Shown piece by piece: positions 1 to 6,518 of a stretch of 9,441 bases of DNA. Below the pieces are notes generated by a model. The model saw only the letters and a program-made list of their open reading frames with translations. It was not told the DNA's origin and made no database searches. Each line of letters starts with the position of its first letter. The stretch's first letter is position 1. The stretch lies in contig JAGLJX010000172.1 in NCBI GenBank assembly GCA_023142175.1, forward strand, positions 1 through 9,441, in the 5' to 3' direction. The translations under genes were made by a program, and so were the position numbers. This DNA is from Emcibacter sp. GTDB taxonomy: Bacteria > Pseudomonadota > Alphaproteobacteria > Sphingomonadales > Emcibacteraceae.

Positions 1-2
1 TC

Positions 3-1277
3 AATAAAATCATAGCTAAGAAGCTCAGCAAAAAGGGTGATACCGCTGTGAAGGCAAGCCGTGAAGCGGTTAGTGCCGGATATGAAGCGGCGGCTGGCAT
101 AAAGTCTCCGGTTAAGGTTTCTTCATCAACAAGTGATATAAAAGACCGTTGGTTGATAAGCGGTAATCAGGCCGCTGGCTTTGGTGCATTGCGTGGTGGG
201 ATCAGGTTTGTGGCGGCTTACCCCATAACCCCTGCGACCGAAGTATTAGAATGGATGTCGCCTAACCTGCCAAAAGTCGGTGGCACATTGGTACAGGCAG
301 AAGACGAACTTGCTTCCATTAATATGGCCATCGGGGCTTCTTTCGGCGGCAAGCCGTCGCTGACCGCCACTTCCGGTCCGGGGCTGTCCCTGATGATGGA
401 GGGTATTGGTCTTGCTGTTTCATCGGAAACGCCGGTGGTTATTGTCAATGTAATGCGCGGTGGCCCGTCTACGGGGGTTCCCACCAAGTCTGAACAGACT
501 GATCTGAATATTGCGGTTTATGGCCTGCATGGTGATGCGCCCCATATTGTGACGGCGGCAACCTCGGTTGAGGATTGTATTTTCACCACTCAATGGAGCG
601 TTCATCTGGCAGAAGCCATGCAGACGGCGGCTATTGTCCTGTCTGATCAATTTATGGGTCAGGCCAGTACGATCATTGATCCTCCGGCAAATATCAGCTT
701 TATGGCTCAGCGTCTGGTGGAAAAAGAACCCACAGCAGAATATCTGCGTTATGCGGTGACAACAACGGGCGTATCGCCCATGACCCTGCCGGGAACGCCG
801 GGCGGGCAATATACCGCTGACGGGCTTGAGCATAACCCAAAAGGTCTGCCCTCCACCCTGATGGAAGATCACCGGGACCAGATGGACAAGCGGGACCGGA
901 AAGTGGCCGAATTTGATTATGGAAACCATTGGGCCGATGTGGAAGGCGAAGACAATTGCGAACTTGTTGTGCTCACATGGGGTTCAACAACAAACGCGGT
1001 TCGGGAAGGTATCGAACGCCTGAATGCAGAAGGTATTGCCTGCAAACTTGTGGCGATGCGGCTGTTATTACCGGCGGTACCCGTACAATTTAATCATGCG
1101 CTTAAGGGTGCAAAACGAATTCTTGTGGTGGAACAGAGCCATTCTGGTCAGTTCCTTAAACTTCTACGGGCGAATTATGATATGCCGGGCGAAGTTAAGT
1201 CATTCCGGCGACCCGGGCCATTGATCATCAGGCCGGGCGAAATTGTTGACACCATTAAAGCATGGAGCGACCAATGA
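3..1277 (+). CDS. korA: 2-oxoacid:ferredoxin oxidoreductase alpha subunit (5' truncated by window)
   Basis: Catalytic alpha subunit of a CoA-dependent 2-oxoacid:ferredoxin oxidoreductase, probably acting on 2-oxoglutarate; with KorB it converts 2-oxoacid plus CoA to acyl-CoA, CO2 and reduced ferredoxin in the cytoplasm. The reading frame is open back to position 3, so the GTG at 48 is probably internal. In this family the alpha domain usually follows an N-terminal gamma domain in a protein of roughly 600 residues, and the first visible residues look like the gamma-alpha linker. Seen motifs: YPITPAT (about 219-239), QAEDE carrying the probable TPP-activating glutamate (about 295-309), TSGPG followed by EGIGLA, and the family signature RGGPSTGVPT with EQTDL (about 457-504). 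The C-terminal part (VVLTWGSTTNAVREG onwards) is the usual domain II-like fold. The stop overlaps the korB start (ATGA), implying translational coupling. Substrate identity is inferred from family layout, not proven by residues. Confidence 0.93.
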   Translation, partial: NKIIAKKLSKKGDTAVKASREAVSAGYEAAAGIKSPVKVSSSTSDIKDRWLISGNQAAGFGALRGGIRFVAAYPITPATEVLEWMSPNLPKVGGTLVQAEDELASINMAIGASFGGKPSLTATSGPGLSLMMEGIGLAVSSETPVVIVNVMRGGPSTGVPTKSEQTDLNIAVYGLHGDAPHIVTAATSVEDCIFTTQWSVHLAEAMQTAAIVLSDQFMGQASTIIDPPANISFMAQRLVEKEPTAEYLRYAVTTTGVSPMTLPGTPGGQYTADGLEHNPKGLPSTLMEDHRDQMDKRDRKVAEFDYGNHWADVEGEDNCELVVLTWGSTTNAVREGIERLNAEGIACKLVAMRLLLPAVPVQFNHALKGAKRILVVEQSHSGQFLKLLRANYDMPGEVKSFRRPGPLIIRPGEIVDTIKAWSDQ

Positions 1278-2107
1278 ACGAGATAACACAAAAAAAATTC
1301 AAAGCCAGTGATTATAAAACCAACCTGAAGCCAGTATGGTGTTCGGGTTGCGGTGATTATCATGTCCTGATGTCTGTTACTCAGGCCTTTGCCAAGCTCG
1401 GACTTGATCCTGAAAATATCGCGGTCATTTCGGGGATTGGCTGTTCATCACGGATTCCGGCCTATACCAATACTTACGGTTTTCACACCATTCATGGTCG
1501 GGGGCTTGCTGTGGCAACCGGCGTTAAGGTTGCCCGTCCAGAGCTTACGGTCGTTGCCGCTGGCGGTGACGGGGACGGTTTTTCCATTGGCGGCAACCAT
1601 TTCCTTCATGCCTGTCGGCGTAATGCGGATATGACCTATATTGTCATGGATAACGAAGTTTATGGCATGACCAAAGGCCAGCCTTCACCAACCACAGATC
1701 CCAGTTGGGACAGTGCGTTGTCACCGGGTGGTACGGGATTATCACCGTTTCATCCGCTTGTGATTGCCTTGGCATCCGGCGCTAACTTCATTGCCCGGAC
1801 GTTTTCCGGCGATATTAAAGGAACGGCCAGCGTCATTGCTGATGCCATTGAGCATCCCGGTTTCTCCTTTGTACAGATATTAAGCCCTTGCGTGACATTC
1901 AGGCCGGATCAGAAAGCCTGGAAACAACAGGTGCATAAGGCTATGGTTGAGGAAACCAGTGATCCCGCCAGAGCCGCGCGGCGTTTGATGTCTGATGATG
2001 GCTTTAATACCGGTGTTCTCTATCGGGGTATTCGCGAGCCTTACCGCTTTTCATGCGGCGAAGAAAAAGGTGATATCGAAGAAATTCAGAAACAATTTGA
2101 GGTCTAG
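1274..2107 (+). CDS. korB: 2-oxoacid:ferredoxin oxidoreductase beta subunit
   Basis: TPP- and 4Fe-4S-binding beta subunit, 277 residues, partner of the preceding KorA. Seen: WCSGCGDYH with Cys23 and Cys26, GIGCSS with Cys57, and LSPCVTF with Cys206, the four positions expected to ligate the proximal 4Fe-4S cluster in this family. The TPP/Mg motif is GGDGDG (98-102) followed by DNEVYGMTKGQ with Asn127 and Tyr130, the spacing normal for GDG-X(25-30)-N. HGRGLAVATGVK (74-85) is also characteristic. The start chosen is ATG 1274, giving a 4-base overlap with korA and a GGAG at 1264-1267 six bases upstream; an in-frame ATG at 1262 would add MERP but lacks a well-placed Shine-Dalgarno. The protein is at the short end for the family (the mycobacterial KorB is longer at the C-terminus). 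Function as KorB-type is secure; the exact 2-oxoacid is not. Confidence 0.95.
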   Translation: MNEITQKKFKASDYKTNLKPVWCSGCGDYHVLMSVTQAFAKLGLDPENIAVISGIGCSSRIPAYTNTYGFHTIHGRGLAVATGVKVARPELTVVAAGGDGDGFSIGGNHFLHACRRNADMTYIVMDNEVYGMTKGQPSPTTDPSWDSALSPGGTGLSPFHPLVIALASGANFIARTFSGDIKGTASVIADAIEHPGFSFVQILSPCVTFRPDQKAWKQQVHKAMVEETSDPARAARRLMSDDGFNTGVLYRGIREPYRFSCGEEKGDIEEIQKQFEV

Positions 2108-2112
2108 GAAAA

Positions 2113-2499
2113 ATGGAAATATTACAACCACCAAACTGGCCCCGTCCAAAGGGCTATTCAAATGGTATCAAGACTAAGGGTGATCTTGTTTTTGTTGCAG
2201 GTCAAGTGGGCTGGAATGAAAAGGAAGAGTTTGAATCCGATGCAATAGAGGATCAGATCAAACAGGCATTGAAGAATATCCTCGCCGTGTTGAAAGAATG
2301 TGATGCGGGACCAGAGCATATTGTTCGGATGACCTGGTTTGTGACCCATAAGCAGGAATATCTCGATAAGCAAAAAGAAGTAGGTGCAGCTTATCGGGAG
2401 GTTATGGGCCACACATATCCAGTGATGTCGTTAATTCAAATAGCTGGGCTTATTGAAGAAGGCGCGAAAGTAGAGATCGAAGCGACTGCCGTGGTCTAA
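2113..2499 (+). CDS. RidA/YjgF/UK114-family protein (arginine-lacking type)
   Basis: A 128-residue protein of the normal RidA length and pattern: KGYSNGI near residues 13-19, LVFVAGQVGW (25-34), a helix with QIKQALKNILAVL, IVRMTWFV (70-77), AAYREVMG and the C-terminal AGLIEEGAKVEIEATAV. RidA-type proteins form trimers and hydrolyse reactive enamine/imine intermediates such as 2-aminoacrylate to 2-oxoacids plus ammonia. In canonical RidA an arginine in a PxRS-like segment before the last strand pair binds the substrate carboxylate; here the segment reads YPVMSL, with Met105 at that place. This points to one of the Rid subfamilies of unknown activity rather than archetypal RidA. The Shine-Dalgarno (TAGGA, 2105-2109) overlaps the korB stop, and the ATG begins five bases after it, so the gene is almost certainly co-translated with korAB. 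The family is secure; the substrate is unknown. Confidence 0.9.
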   Translation: MEILQPPNWPRPKGYSNGIKTKGDLVFVAGQVGWNEKEEFESDAIEDQIKQALKNILAVLKECDAGPEHIVRMTWFVTHKQEYLDKQKEVGAAYREVMGHTYPVMSLIQIAGLIEEGAKVEIEATAVV

Positions 2500-2529
2500 T
2501 TTAATAAATAGATATATAAGAATCTTCGG

Positions 2530-2567
2530 TACCCGACAGGTGTTTAGCATCTGTCGGGTATTTTTTT
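2530..2567 (+). terminator. Rho-independent terminator of the korA-korB-ridA operon
   Basis: A perfect 10-bp stem, TACCCGACAG (2530-2539) with CTGTCGGGTA (2551-2560), an 11-base loop and seven consecutive T residues (2561-2567). It lies 30 bases after the stop of the RidA-family gene and is the clearest terminator in the window. Confidence 0.93.
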
Positions 2568-2592
2568 GACTGGCTTATAAGAGAATTTATAG

Positions 2593-2621
2593 TTGACAAG
2601 CTGTATAAAGCTATTTTAAGT
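2593..2621 (+). promoter_or_regulatory. Candidate promoter of the TonB-dependent receptor gene
   Basis: A perfect -35 hexamer TTGACA lies at 2593-2598. At a 17-bp spacing the -10 is only TTAAGT (2616-2621), a weak match, so the -10 assignment is uncertain. It would give a leader of about 110 bases before the GTG start. The proposed -10 coincides with the CtrA-like box described separately. Confidence 0.4.
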
Positions 2622-2630
2622 TTAAATTAA
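2616..2630 (+). promoter_or_regulatory. CtrA-like box TTAA-N7-TTAA
   Basis: The exact spacing TTAA (2616-2619), seven bases (2620-2626), TTAA (2627-2630) matches the consensus recognised by the alphaproteobacterial cell-cycle regulator CtrA. It sits over the candidate -10 of the receptor gene. The region is very AT-rich, so a chance match is a real possibility. Confidence 0.3.
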
Positions 2631-2740
2631 TGATAAAAATACTAATAAAAAAATGAGTAGAGTTTAAAGTAAGAGTTCCAGTACTGCTAAAGCAGATATT
2701 CACTGAATAAAATATATTTGATAGAATAGGGAGAAATACT

Positions 2741-5239
2741 GTGACACGGAACACCTCTGGTAAAATCAATAAATTACTAAACCGGCTACTTGGATATAGC
2801 GCTCTTGCGAGTGTTATGCTTGGGACATCGCCATATGCTTTGGCAGAAGAAGACGCAAAATCTGATAAATTAGCTCTGGAAGAAATTATTGTAACCGCCC
2901 AAAAACGCCAGCAGAGTTTACAGGATGTTGGTATTGCTCTTGCTGCTTTTTCAGGTAATATGCTGGATAGGATGGGGGTCACGCAAAGCGCAGAAGTCGC
3001 TGATCTTGTTCCCGGTGTGCATATCAGTGGTAATCTGGCAGGGCAAAATACCCAGTTCACAATTCGCGGTGTAACTCAAAATGATTTCAATGATATCGTA
3101 GAATCCCCTAATGCGGTTTATCTGGACGAGGGATATATAGCTATCGCGCAGGCGCAGTCCTTTGCCACATTTGACATTGACCGCGTTGAAATTCTTAAAG
3201 GCCCGCAGGGCACGCTCTTTGGTCGTAATGCGACCGGCGGATTGGTGCATTACATCAGCCGCCAGCCGACTTTTGACAGGGTTGAGGGTTATGTTAGCGC
3301 AACAGTAGGCATTTTTGATACCCCGGCCAATGCCGAAAGCATTGAGGTTGCCGGAGCTTTAAATCTTCCCTTTTCGGAAAAGGGCGCAGCAAGATTTGCC
3401 CTTAAATACCGTCAGCATGATGGGTTTCTGAAAAATAATTTTCCGTTAGGTCAATTCGGCGGTTCTCCCGGTGATGGTTCAGGGGCAGATTTAGGGGATG
3501 ACGACACCTTTTCTGCCAGAAGCACTTTCCTGTTTCAGCCTAATGAGGATCTTACTGTTCGGCTTTCAGGCAATATTTCAAAAAGCAATCTGGCAACCGG
3601 CCCTTATCAGTCCAAACCAACCATAGGTGTTTTTGAAGACGTAAACGGTTCGGTAGAACTTGTGAATGTTATTAATGTTACTTCCAATGAAACGCGGGCT
3701 ACTATTGGTCCCGATGGGTCTGATTTCGGTTCTGATTTGGATAATGATGGTATCTTTGGATTAAATGATCCGGATGATGCCTTTTTGACATCGCGCTTTG
3801 GTGTAGGAACAGATTTCTTTGGTTATGTTGATGCCGATGGTGAAGACTTTACCACATCAAGTGACTTTGCATTTAAAGATCAGGGACGTGTCGATACTTA
3901 TGGCGTTAATTTGAATATTGACTGGGATATCGGCGACAATATGACTCTAACGGCGATCACTGATTTTAAAGATTATGAAAAACTGCTTTTCATTGATGTG
4001 GATGCTGCTCCGGTTAATCAGGCAGCTAACTATGCGGGTGTCGATGCAACAAGTTTTACGCAGGAAATAAGGGTTAACGGCGAGGGTGATAAAACCCGTT
4101 GGGTCATGGGGCTATTTTACCTGAATATTGATAATGAATCAGACAATGGTTTGAAATTTCCCGTGGGAAGTGTTGTTCCGGGTGCGCCATTTGATCTTGC
4201 CTCTGACGCAAGTCTCAAGACTAATTCATATTCTGCTTTCGGTCAGATAGAATATGATGTTAGCGATGAAGTAACTCTCATTGCCGGATTGCGCGTTATC
4301 AGAGAAGATAAAGATTACGAATTCTCTCAAAGCCTTTATTTCACCCAAAACTCTTTTGAAATTCATCAGGGAGACCCTTTTCAAATCGGCCCTCTTTTTG
4401 ACGGACCAGGAGGCTCACCATCGTCTTTTGTAGCAGCTTCAGGCGACACACTCTGGGCCGGAAATTTGCAACTGGATTATCGCCCTGATGATGATTTGCT
4501 CGTTTTTGCAGCCATAAAACGCGGCGTAAAAGCCGGAAGTTTCAATGCTCATCTGGCCGGGGGGCTTCCAGTTCCTGATCTGGCCAATGCCATACCTTAT
4601 AAAGAAGAGATTCTCTATAGCTATGAAGTTGGATTTAAAAAGACTTTTGCAGAAGGACGGGCGCGATTTAACGGTAATTTCTTCTATTATGATTATAATG
4701 ATTATCAGGCATTTCTGTTTACAGGGGTTTCTGGAATTGTTGTCAATGCTGATGCCAGATATTATGGCGCGGATTTTGAATTACAGGCGACACCTATGCC
4801 GGGACTGTTAACACAGGTTTCTGCCTCATGGATTGATGCGGTGGTTAAAGATGTGCCTTTACGTATTGGCGGCCCGATTGTGCGGGACGTCGCGCCGACC
4901 TATACTCCGCAATTCCAGTTTTCCGGCTTAATTCGGTATGAGTGGGAAGCTTTTGGCGGGATGATGTCCATATTGGCGGACGCCTCATGGTCTGATTCAT
5001 TCTTCTACAATCTCAGGAATTTCGATGCAGACCAGTTTGACAGTTACTTCCTGGCCAATGCACGTCTGGCATGGAGTAATGCGGATGACACGTTAGAGGT
5101 GGCATTACAGGCCCGCAACTTTACAGATGCGCGGGCTGGAACGCAGGGGTTTGACCTTGCTACATTATGTGGTTGTAACGAAATCGCGTTTCGGGCGCCA
5201 CGCTGGTTCGGTTTTAATGTAAAATATAACTTTAATTGA
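2741..5239 (+). CDS. TonB-dependent outer-membrane receptor
   Basis: An 832-residue outer-membrane active transporter powered through TonB-ExbBD. Seen: an N-terminal signal peptide with a basic start, a hydrophobic core and probable cleavage at ALA|EE (residue 35); the TonB box EEIIVTAQKR (47-56); a plug domain including TIRGV and the plug-end signature VEILKGPQGTLFGRNATGG; then a beta-barrel rich in alternating aromatic strands up to the C-terminal WFGFNVKYNFN. Length is normal for the family. The GTG start follows AGGGAG (2728-2733) by seven bases. The style (EIIVTAQKR, SLQDVGIALAAFSG) resembles the expanded sphingomonad receptors often found beside catabolic genes for organic compounds, so a carbon substrate is as likely as a siderophore. 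Between residues about 325 and 375 lies an Asp/Gly-rich insertion (DLDNDG at 332-337, DADGED at 364-369). Substrate not determinable. It is convergent with a MarR-like regulator that may control it. Confidence 0.95.
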   Translation: MTRNTSGKINKLLNRLLGYSALASVMLGTSPYALAEEDAKSDKLALEEIIVTAQKRQQSLQDVGIALAAFSGNMLDRMGVTQSAEVADLVPGVHISGNLAGQNTQFTIRGVTQNDFNDIVESPNAVYLDEGYIAIAQAQSFATFDIDRVEILKGPQGTLFGRNATGGLVHYISRQPTFDRVEGYVSATVGIFDTPANAESIEVAGALNLPFSEKGAARFALKYRQHDGFLKNNFPLGQFGGSPGDGSGADLGDDDTFSARSTFLFQPNEDLTVRLSGNISKSNLATGPYQSKPTIGVFEDVNGSVELVNVINVTSNETRATIGPDGSDFGSDLDNDGIFGLNDPDDAFLTSRFGVGTDFFGYVDADGEDFTTSSDFAFKDQGRVDTYGVNLNIDWDIGDNMTLTAITDFKDYEKLLFIDVDAAPVNQAANYAGVDATSFTQEIRVNGEGDKTRWVMGLFYLNIDNESDNGLKFPVGSVVPGAPFDLASDASLKTNSYSAFGQIEYDVSDEVTLIAGLRVIREDKDYEFSQSLYFTQNSFEIHQGDPFQIGPLFDGPGGSPSSFVAASGDTLWAGNLQLDYRPDDDLLVFAAIKRGVKAGSFNAHLAGGLPVPDLANAIPYKEEILYSYEVGFKKTFAEGRARFNGNFFYYDYNDYQAFLFTGVSGIVVNADARYYGADFELQATPMPGLLTQVSASWIDAVVKDVPLRIGGPIVRDVAPTYTPQFQFSGLIRYEWEAFGGMMSILADASWSDSFFYNLRNFDADQFDSYFLANARLAWSNADDTLEVALQARNFTDARAGTQGFDLATLCGCNEIAFRAPRWFGFNVKYNFN

Positions 5240-5244
5240 TGATG

Positions 5245-5271
5245 TTAAGGGAGCCGTAACGGCTCCCTTAA
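5245..5271. terminator. Hairpin between convergent genes, probable shared terminator
   Basis: A perfect 12-bp inverted repeat: TTAAGGGAGCCG (5245-5256), loop TAA, and its complement (5260-5271). It fills the 53-bp gap between the receptor stop and the regulator stop. Neither strand has a long T tract after the stem, so termination efficiency is uncertain; position and stability favour a bidirectional terminator. Confidence 0.65.
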
Positions 5272-5292
5272 AAACTCAGGCGGTTCTTCTGA

Positions 5293-5877
5293 TTATTCTT
5301 CTTCTTTGAAAGTGGGCCTGTGGGTAGCGGCAACTCTGGCGGCCTGTTCGTACATACCCGTCATAAGGTCAAGAATTTTACTTCCACCTGCCAATTGATC
5401 ATCCATAGCCCGGATAGCCTCAGTCATTTCAATTAATAAGCCTTTACGAAGGGCAACAAACCGTTGCACAACCTCATTTCCAGCGGGGGTAGCCCTGTAG
5501 CGAACACCTTTGCGCCGGTTGTCTGTGGATGTTTTTTCAACCAGTTTATCGCTTGTAAGCTTGCGAATAGTATATTGGATATTGGTGTTGTCATCACGGT
5601 TTAGTAAACGGGCAATCTCCGTAATGCCCTTTGGACGGTCACGCATGGCAATAAGATTGAGAATAGCACAGTCATTTGCGCTCATATTAAAACCAGAAGC
5701 GGCGACAACACATTCCTTCATCCATCTGGAGAAACTCTCATAGGAGCGAAAAAGAGAATATTCCAGTTCGGTCAGCGCTATTTCATGGTCATTGGTGGCA
5801 AGGTGCCAGTGGCGGTCCAACTCCAGGACTCCTTCTTTTGCGTTGATTTTCTTATCTTTTCTTGAATCATCTGACAT
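5293..5877 (-). CDS. MarR-like winged-helix transcriptional regulator
   Basis: A 194-residue cytoplasmic DNA-binding protein. Residues 1-30 are a polar, variable N-terminus; 32-62 form helices (ALTELEYSLFRSYESFSRWM) for dimerisation; about 64-133 is the winged helix-turn-helix (MSANDCAILNLIAM, then KGITEIARLLNRDD, the recognition helix DDNTNIQYTIRKLTSD, and a wing with TDNRRKGVRYRATPAG); 134-194 are C-terminal dimerisation helices ending in a charged tail. It resembles the COG5631-type predicted MarR regulators of proteobacteria, somewhat longer than classical MarR (about 140-150). The only plausible start is ATG at 5877; its Shine-Dalgarno is weak (GAGACATAAG just upstream). Genes of this type usually repress neighbouring uptake or catabolic genes in response to a small aromatic ligand; here the nearest candidates are the convergent receptor gene and itself. 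The inverted repeat at 6002-6026 is a possible operator. Ligand unknown. Confidence 0.87.
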   Translation of the reverse strand: MSDDSRKDKKINAKEGVLELDRHWHLATNDHEIALTELEYSLFRSYESFSRWMKECVVAASGFNMSANDCAILNLIAMRDRPKGITEIARLLNRDDNTNIQYTIRKLTSDKLVEKTSTDNRRKGVRYRATPAGNEVVQRFVALRKGLLIEMTEAIRAMDDQLAGGSKILDLMTGMYEQAARVAATHRPTFKEEE

Positions 5878-5983
5878 CTTATGTCTCGCTGTAATTAACT
5901 TTCAGGAAACAGGTTAATAGGCCCAAGATGAAATTCAATAGTTAATTGCAAATTGTATAAAAAAATATGTCGCTTAAATAATT

Positions 5984-5989
5984 ATTATA
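5984..5989 (-). promoter_or_regulatory. Candidate -10 box of the MarR-like gene
   Basis: Reading the minus strand, a perfect TATAAT lies at 5989-5984, giving a leader of about 100 bases to the ATG. No good -35 stands at 16-18 bp; TTTACA (6008-6003) is only 13 bp away and forms part of the inverted repeat described separately. A regulated or extended promoter is possible. Confidence 0.4.
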
Positions 5990-6001
5990 GGATGAATTAA
6001 A

Positions 6002-6026
6002 TTGTAAAATACATCGTACTTTACAA
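6002..6026. promoter_or_regulatory. Inverted repeat, candidate operator upstream of the MarR-like gene
   Basis: A 25-bp dyad centred on 6014: TTGTAAA (6002-6008) and TTTACAA (6020-6026), with an inner TAC (6010-6012) matched by GTA (6016-6018). Three further symmetric pairs (5998-6000 with 6028-6030) extend it. It lies just upstream of the candidate -10 of the regulator gene, a usual place for an autoregulatory MarR operator. No second copy was noticed before the receptor or the dehydrogenase gene. Confidence 0.5.
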
Positions 6027-6234
6027 CTTATATTATTTTTCATCTAAAATCAAAGAAATAAGCTTGGGATTTTTATCTGCTATTAAGTCGGACATTAATC
6101 GAAATAACTATTCAGCGGTCTGATAGTTGATAAGGGTGCCGTTATCGCTTTATGGATATTCTTGCTTTGGTTGTCTCTCAAATCGTGCATTGAACCATAT
6201 TACGGCTAACAGTGCTTTTTATAAATTTCCAAAG

Positions 6235-6259
6235 CTATTAATGTAACTACCATTAATAG
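6235..6259. repeat. Perfect 9-bp inverted repeat, operator-like
   Basis: CTATTAATG (6235-6243), a seven-base spacer, then CATTAATAG (6251-6259). Both arms match exactly. A half site CATTAAT recurs at 6093-6099. The symmetry and size suit binding of a dimeric regulator, but there is no obvious promoter beside it, so its role is unknown. Confidence 0.45.
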
Positions 6260-6324
6260 GCATCATAAGTGGTTATGAGAATATAATGGAAAGGCTAAAT
6301 TGCAATTTTTAGCTAGGTGAAAGG

Positions 6325-6400
6325 TGGCTCCCCGAGCAGGACTCGAACCTGCGACAAATAGATTAACAGTCTACTGCTCTACCAACTGAGCTATCAGGGA
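6325..6400 (-). tRNA. tRNA-Asn (anticodon GTT)
   Basis: A complete 76-base cloverleaf on the minus strand, CCA encoded. Acceptor stem TCCCTGA with TCGGGGA; D arm GCTC-AGTTGGTA-GAGC; anticodon arm GTAGA-CTGTTAA-TCTAT (one G-T pair at its base) with anticodon GTT at 6367-6365; variable loop TTGTC; T arm GCAGG-TTCGAGT-CCTGC; discriminator G73, as usual for asparagine. No intron and no duplicated 3' end elsewhere in the window, so there is no sign here that it serves as an integration site. Confidence 0.97.
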
Positions 6401-6408
6401 TCAGTCAC

Positions 6409-6436
6409 CTTATACTGGGTCAGCAATGCTACCCAA
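6409..6436 (-). promoter_or_regulatory. Possible second tRNA-Asn promoter P2
   Basis: The decamer GTATAAGGTG of P1 is repeated exactly 35 bp downstream on the minus strand (6415-6406), preceded at 16 bp by TTGGGT (6436-6431). As a promoter it would start transcription within a few bases of the mature tRNA 5' end. It may instead be only a sequence repeat in the precursor leader. Confidence 0.3.
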
Positions 6437-6443
6437 CGCGCAC

Positions 6444-6472
6444 CTTATACAATCAGTTTTTTATCCTGCCAA
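6444..6472 (-). promoter_or_regulatory. Sigma70-type promoter P1 of tRNA-Asn
   Basis: On the minus strand: -35 TTGGCA (6472-6467), an exact 17-bp spacer, and -10 TATAAG (6449-6444), followed by the GC-rich discriminator GTGCGCG typical of stable-RNA promoters under stringent control. Predicted start near 6437, giving a leader of about 35 bases. Confidence 0.72.
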
Positions 6473-6489
6473 TAGAAAAATTAAAAAAA

Positions 6490-6518
6490 GTGACAATAGT
6501 TTAAAACTGCCTTATTTT
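6490..6518 (+). promoter_or_regulatory. Candidate promoter of the amine dehydrogenase gene
   Basis: GTGACA (6490-6495), a 17-bp spacer and TATTTT (6513-6518), divergent from the tRNA promoter. Downstream there is an imperfect direct repeat, ATAAGGGGAT (6527-6536) and ATAAGGGAT (6541-6549), before the Shine-Dalgarno. Confidence 0.42.

Larger units (their letters stand above)
5878..6324. other. AT-rich intergenic region without a gene
   Basis: About 450 bp between the MarR-like start and the tRNA 3' end. I find no convincing coding sequence: the longest open stretches lack a ribosome binding site and recognisable composition. It holds the regulator's promoter region, the 25-bp dyad at 6002-6026, a perfect 9-bp inverted repeat at 6235-6259, and four copies of the heptamer TTAATAG/CTATTAA (5914-5920, 6080-6086, 6235-6241, 6253-6259). 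A weak 6-bp hairpin (6294-6313) lies just past the tRNA on its downstream side. Confidence 0.6.

Noticed and set aside
420..929. 169-codon open frame on the minus strand inside korA
   Set aside because: Shadow of the korA reading frame; no ribosome binding site and no recognisable protein.
1262..1273. ATG 1262 as korB start
   Set aside because: ATG 1274 has the ATGA overlap with korA and a correctly spaced GGAG that lies inside the longer version.
48..1277. GTG at 48 as the start of KorA
   Set aside because: The frame is open and protein-like back to position 3, and the family normally has a fused gamma domain upstream; the gene is cut by the window edge.
5895..6098. Further CtrA-like boxes in the gene-free region
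   Set aside because: TTAA pairs exist but with spacings of 15, 8 or 11 bases rather than 7.
6136..6246. 36-codon GTG open frame in the gene-free region
   Set aside because: No Shine-Dalgarno, no hydrophobic or domain pattern, ends in the inverted repeat; likely chance.
6294..6313. Hairpin GCTAAA/TTTAGC after the tRNA as its terminator
   Set aside because: Only 6 bp, AT-rich, and not followed by a T tract on the tRNA strand; too weak to call.
6325..6400. tRNA-Asn as attachment site of an integrated element
   Set aside because: No repeat of the tRNA 3' end and no integrase gene in the window, although the AT-rich neighbourhood prompted the check.
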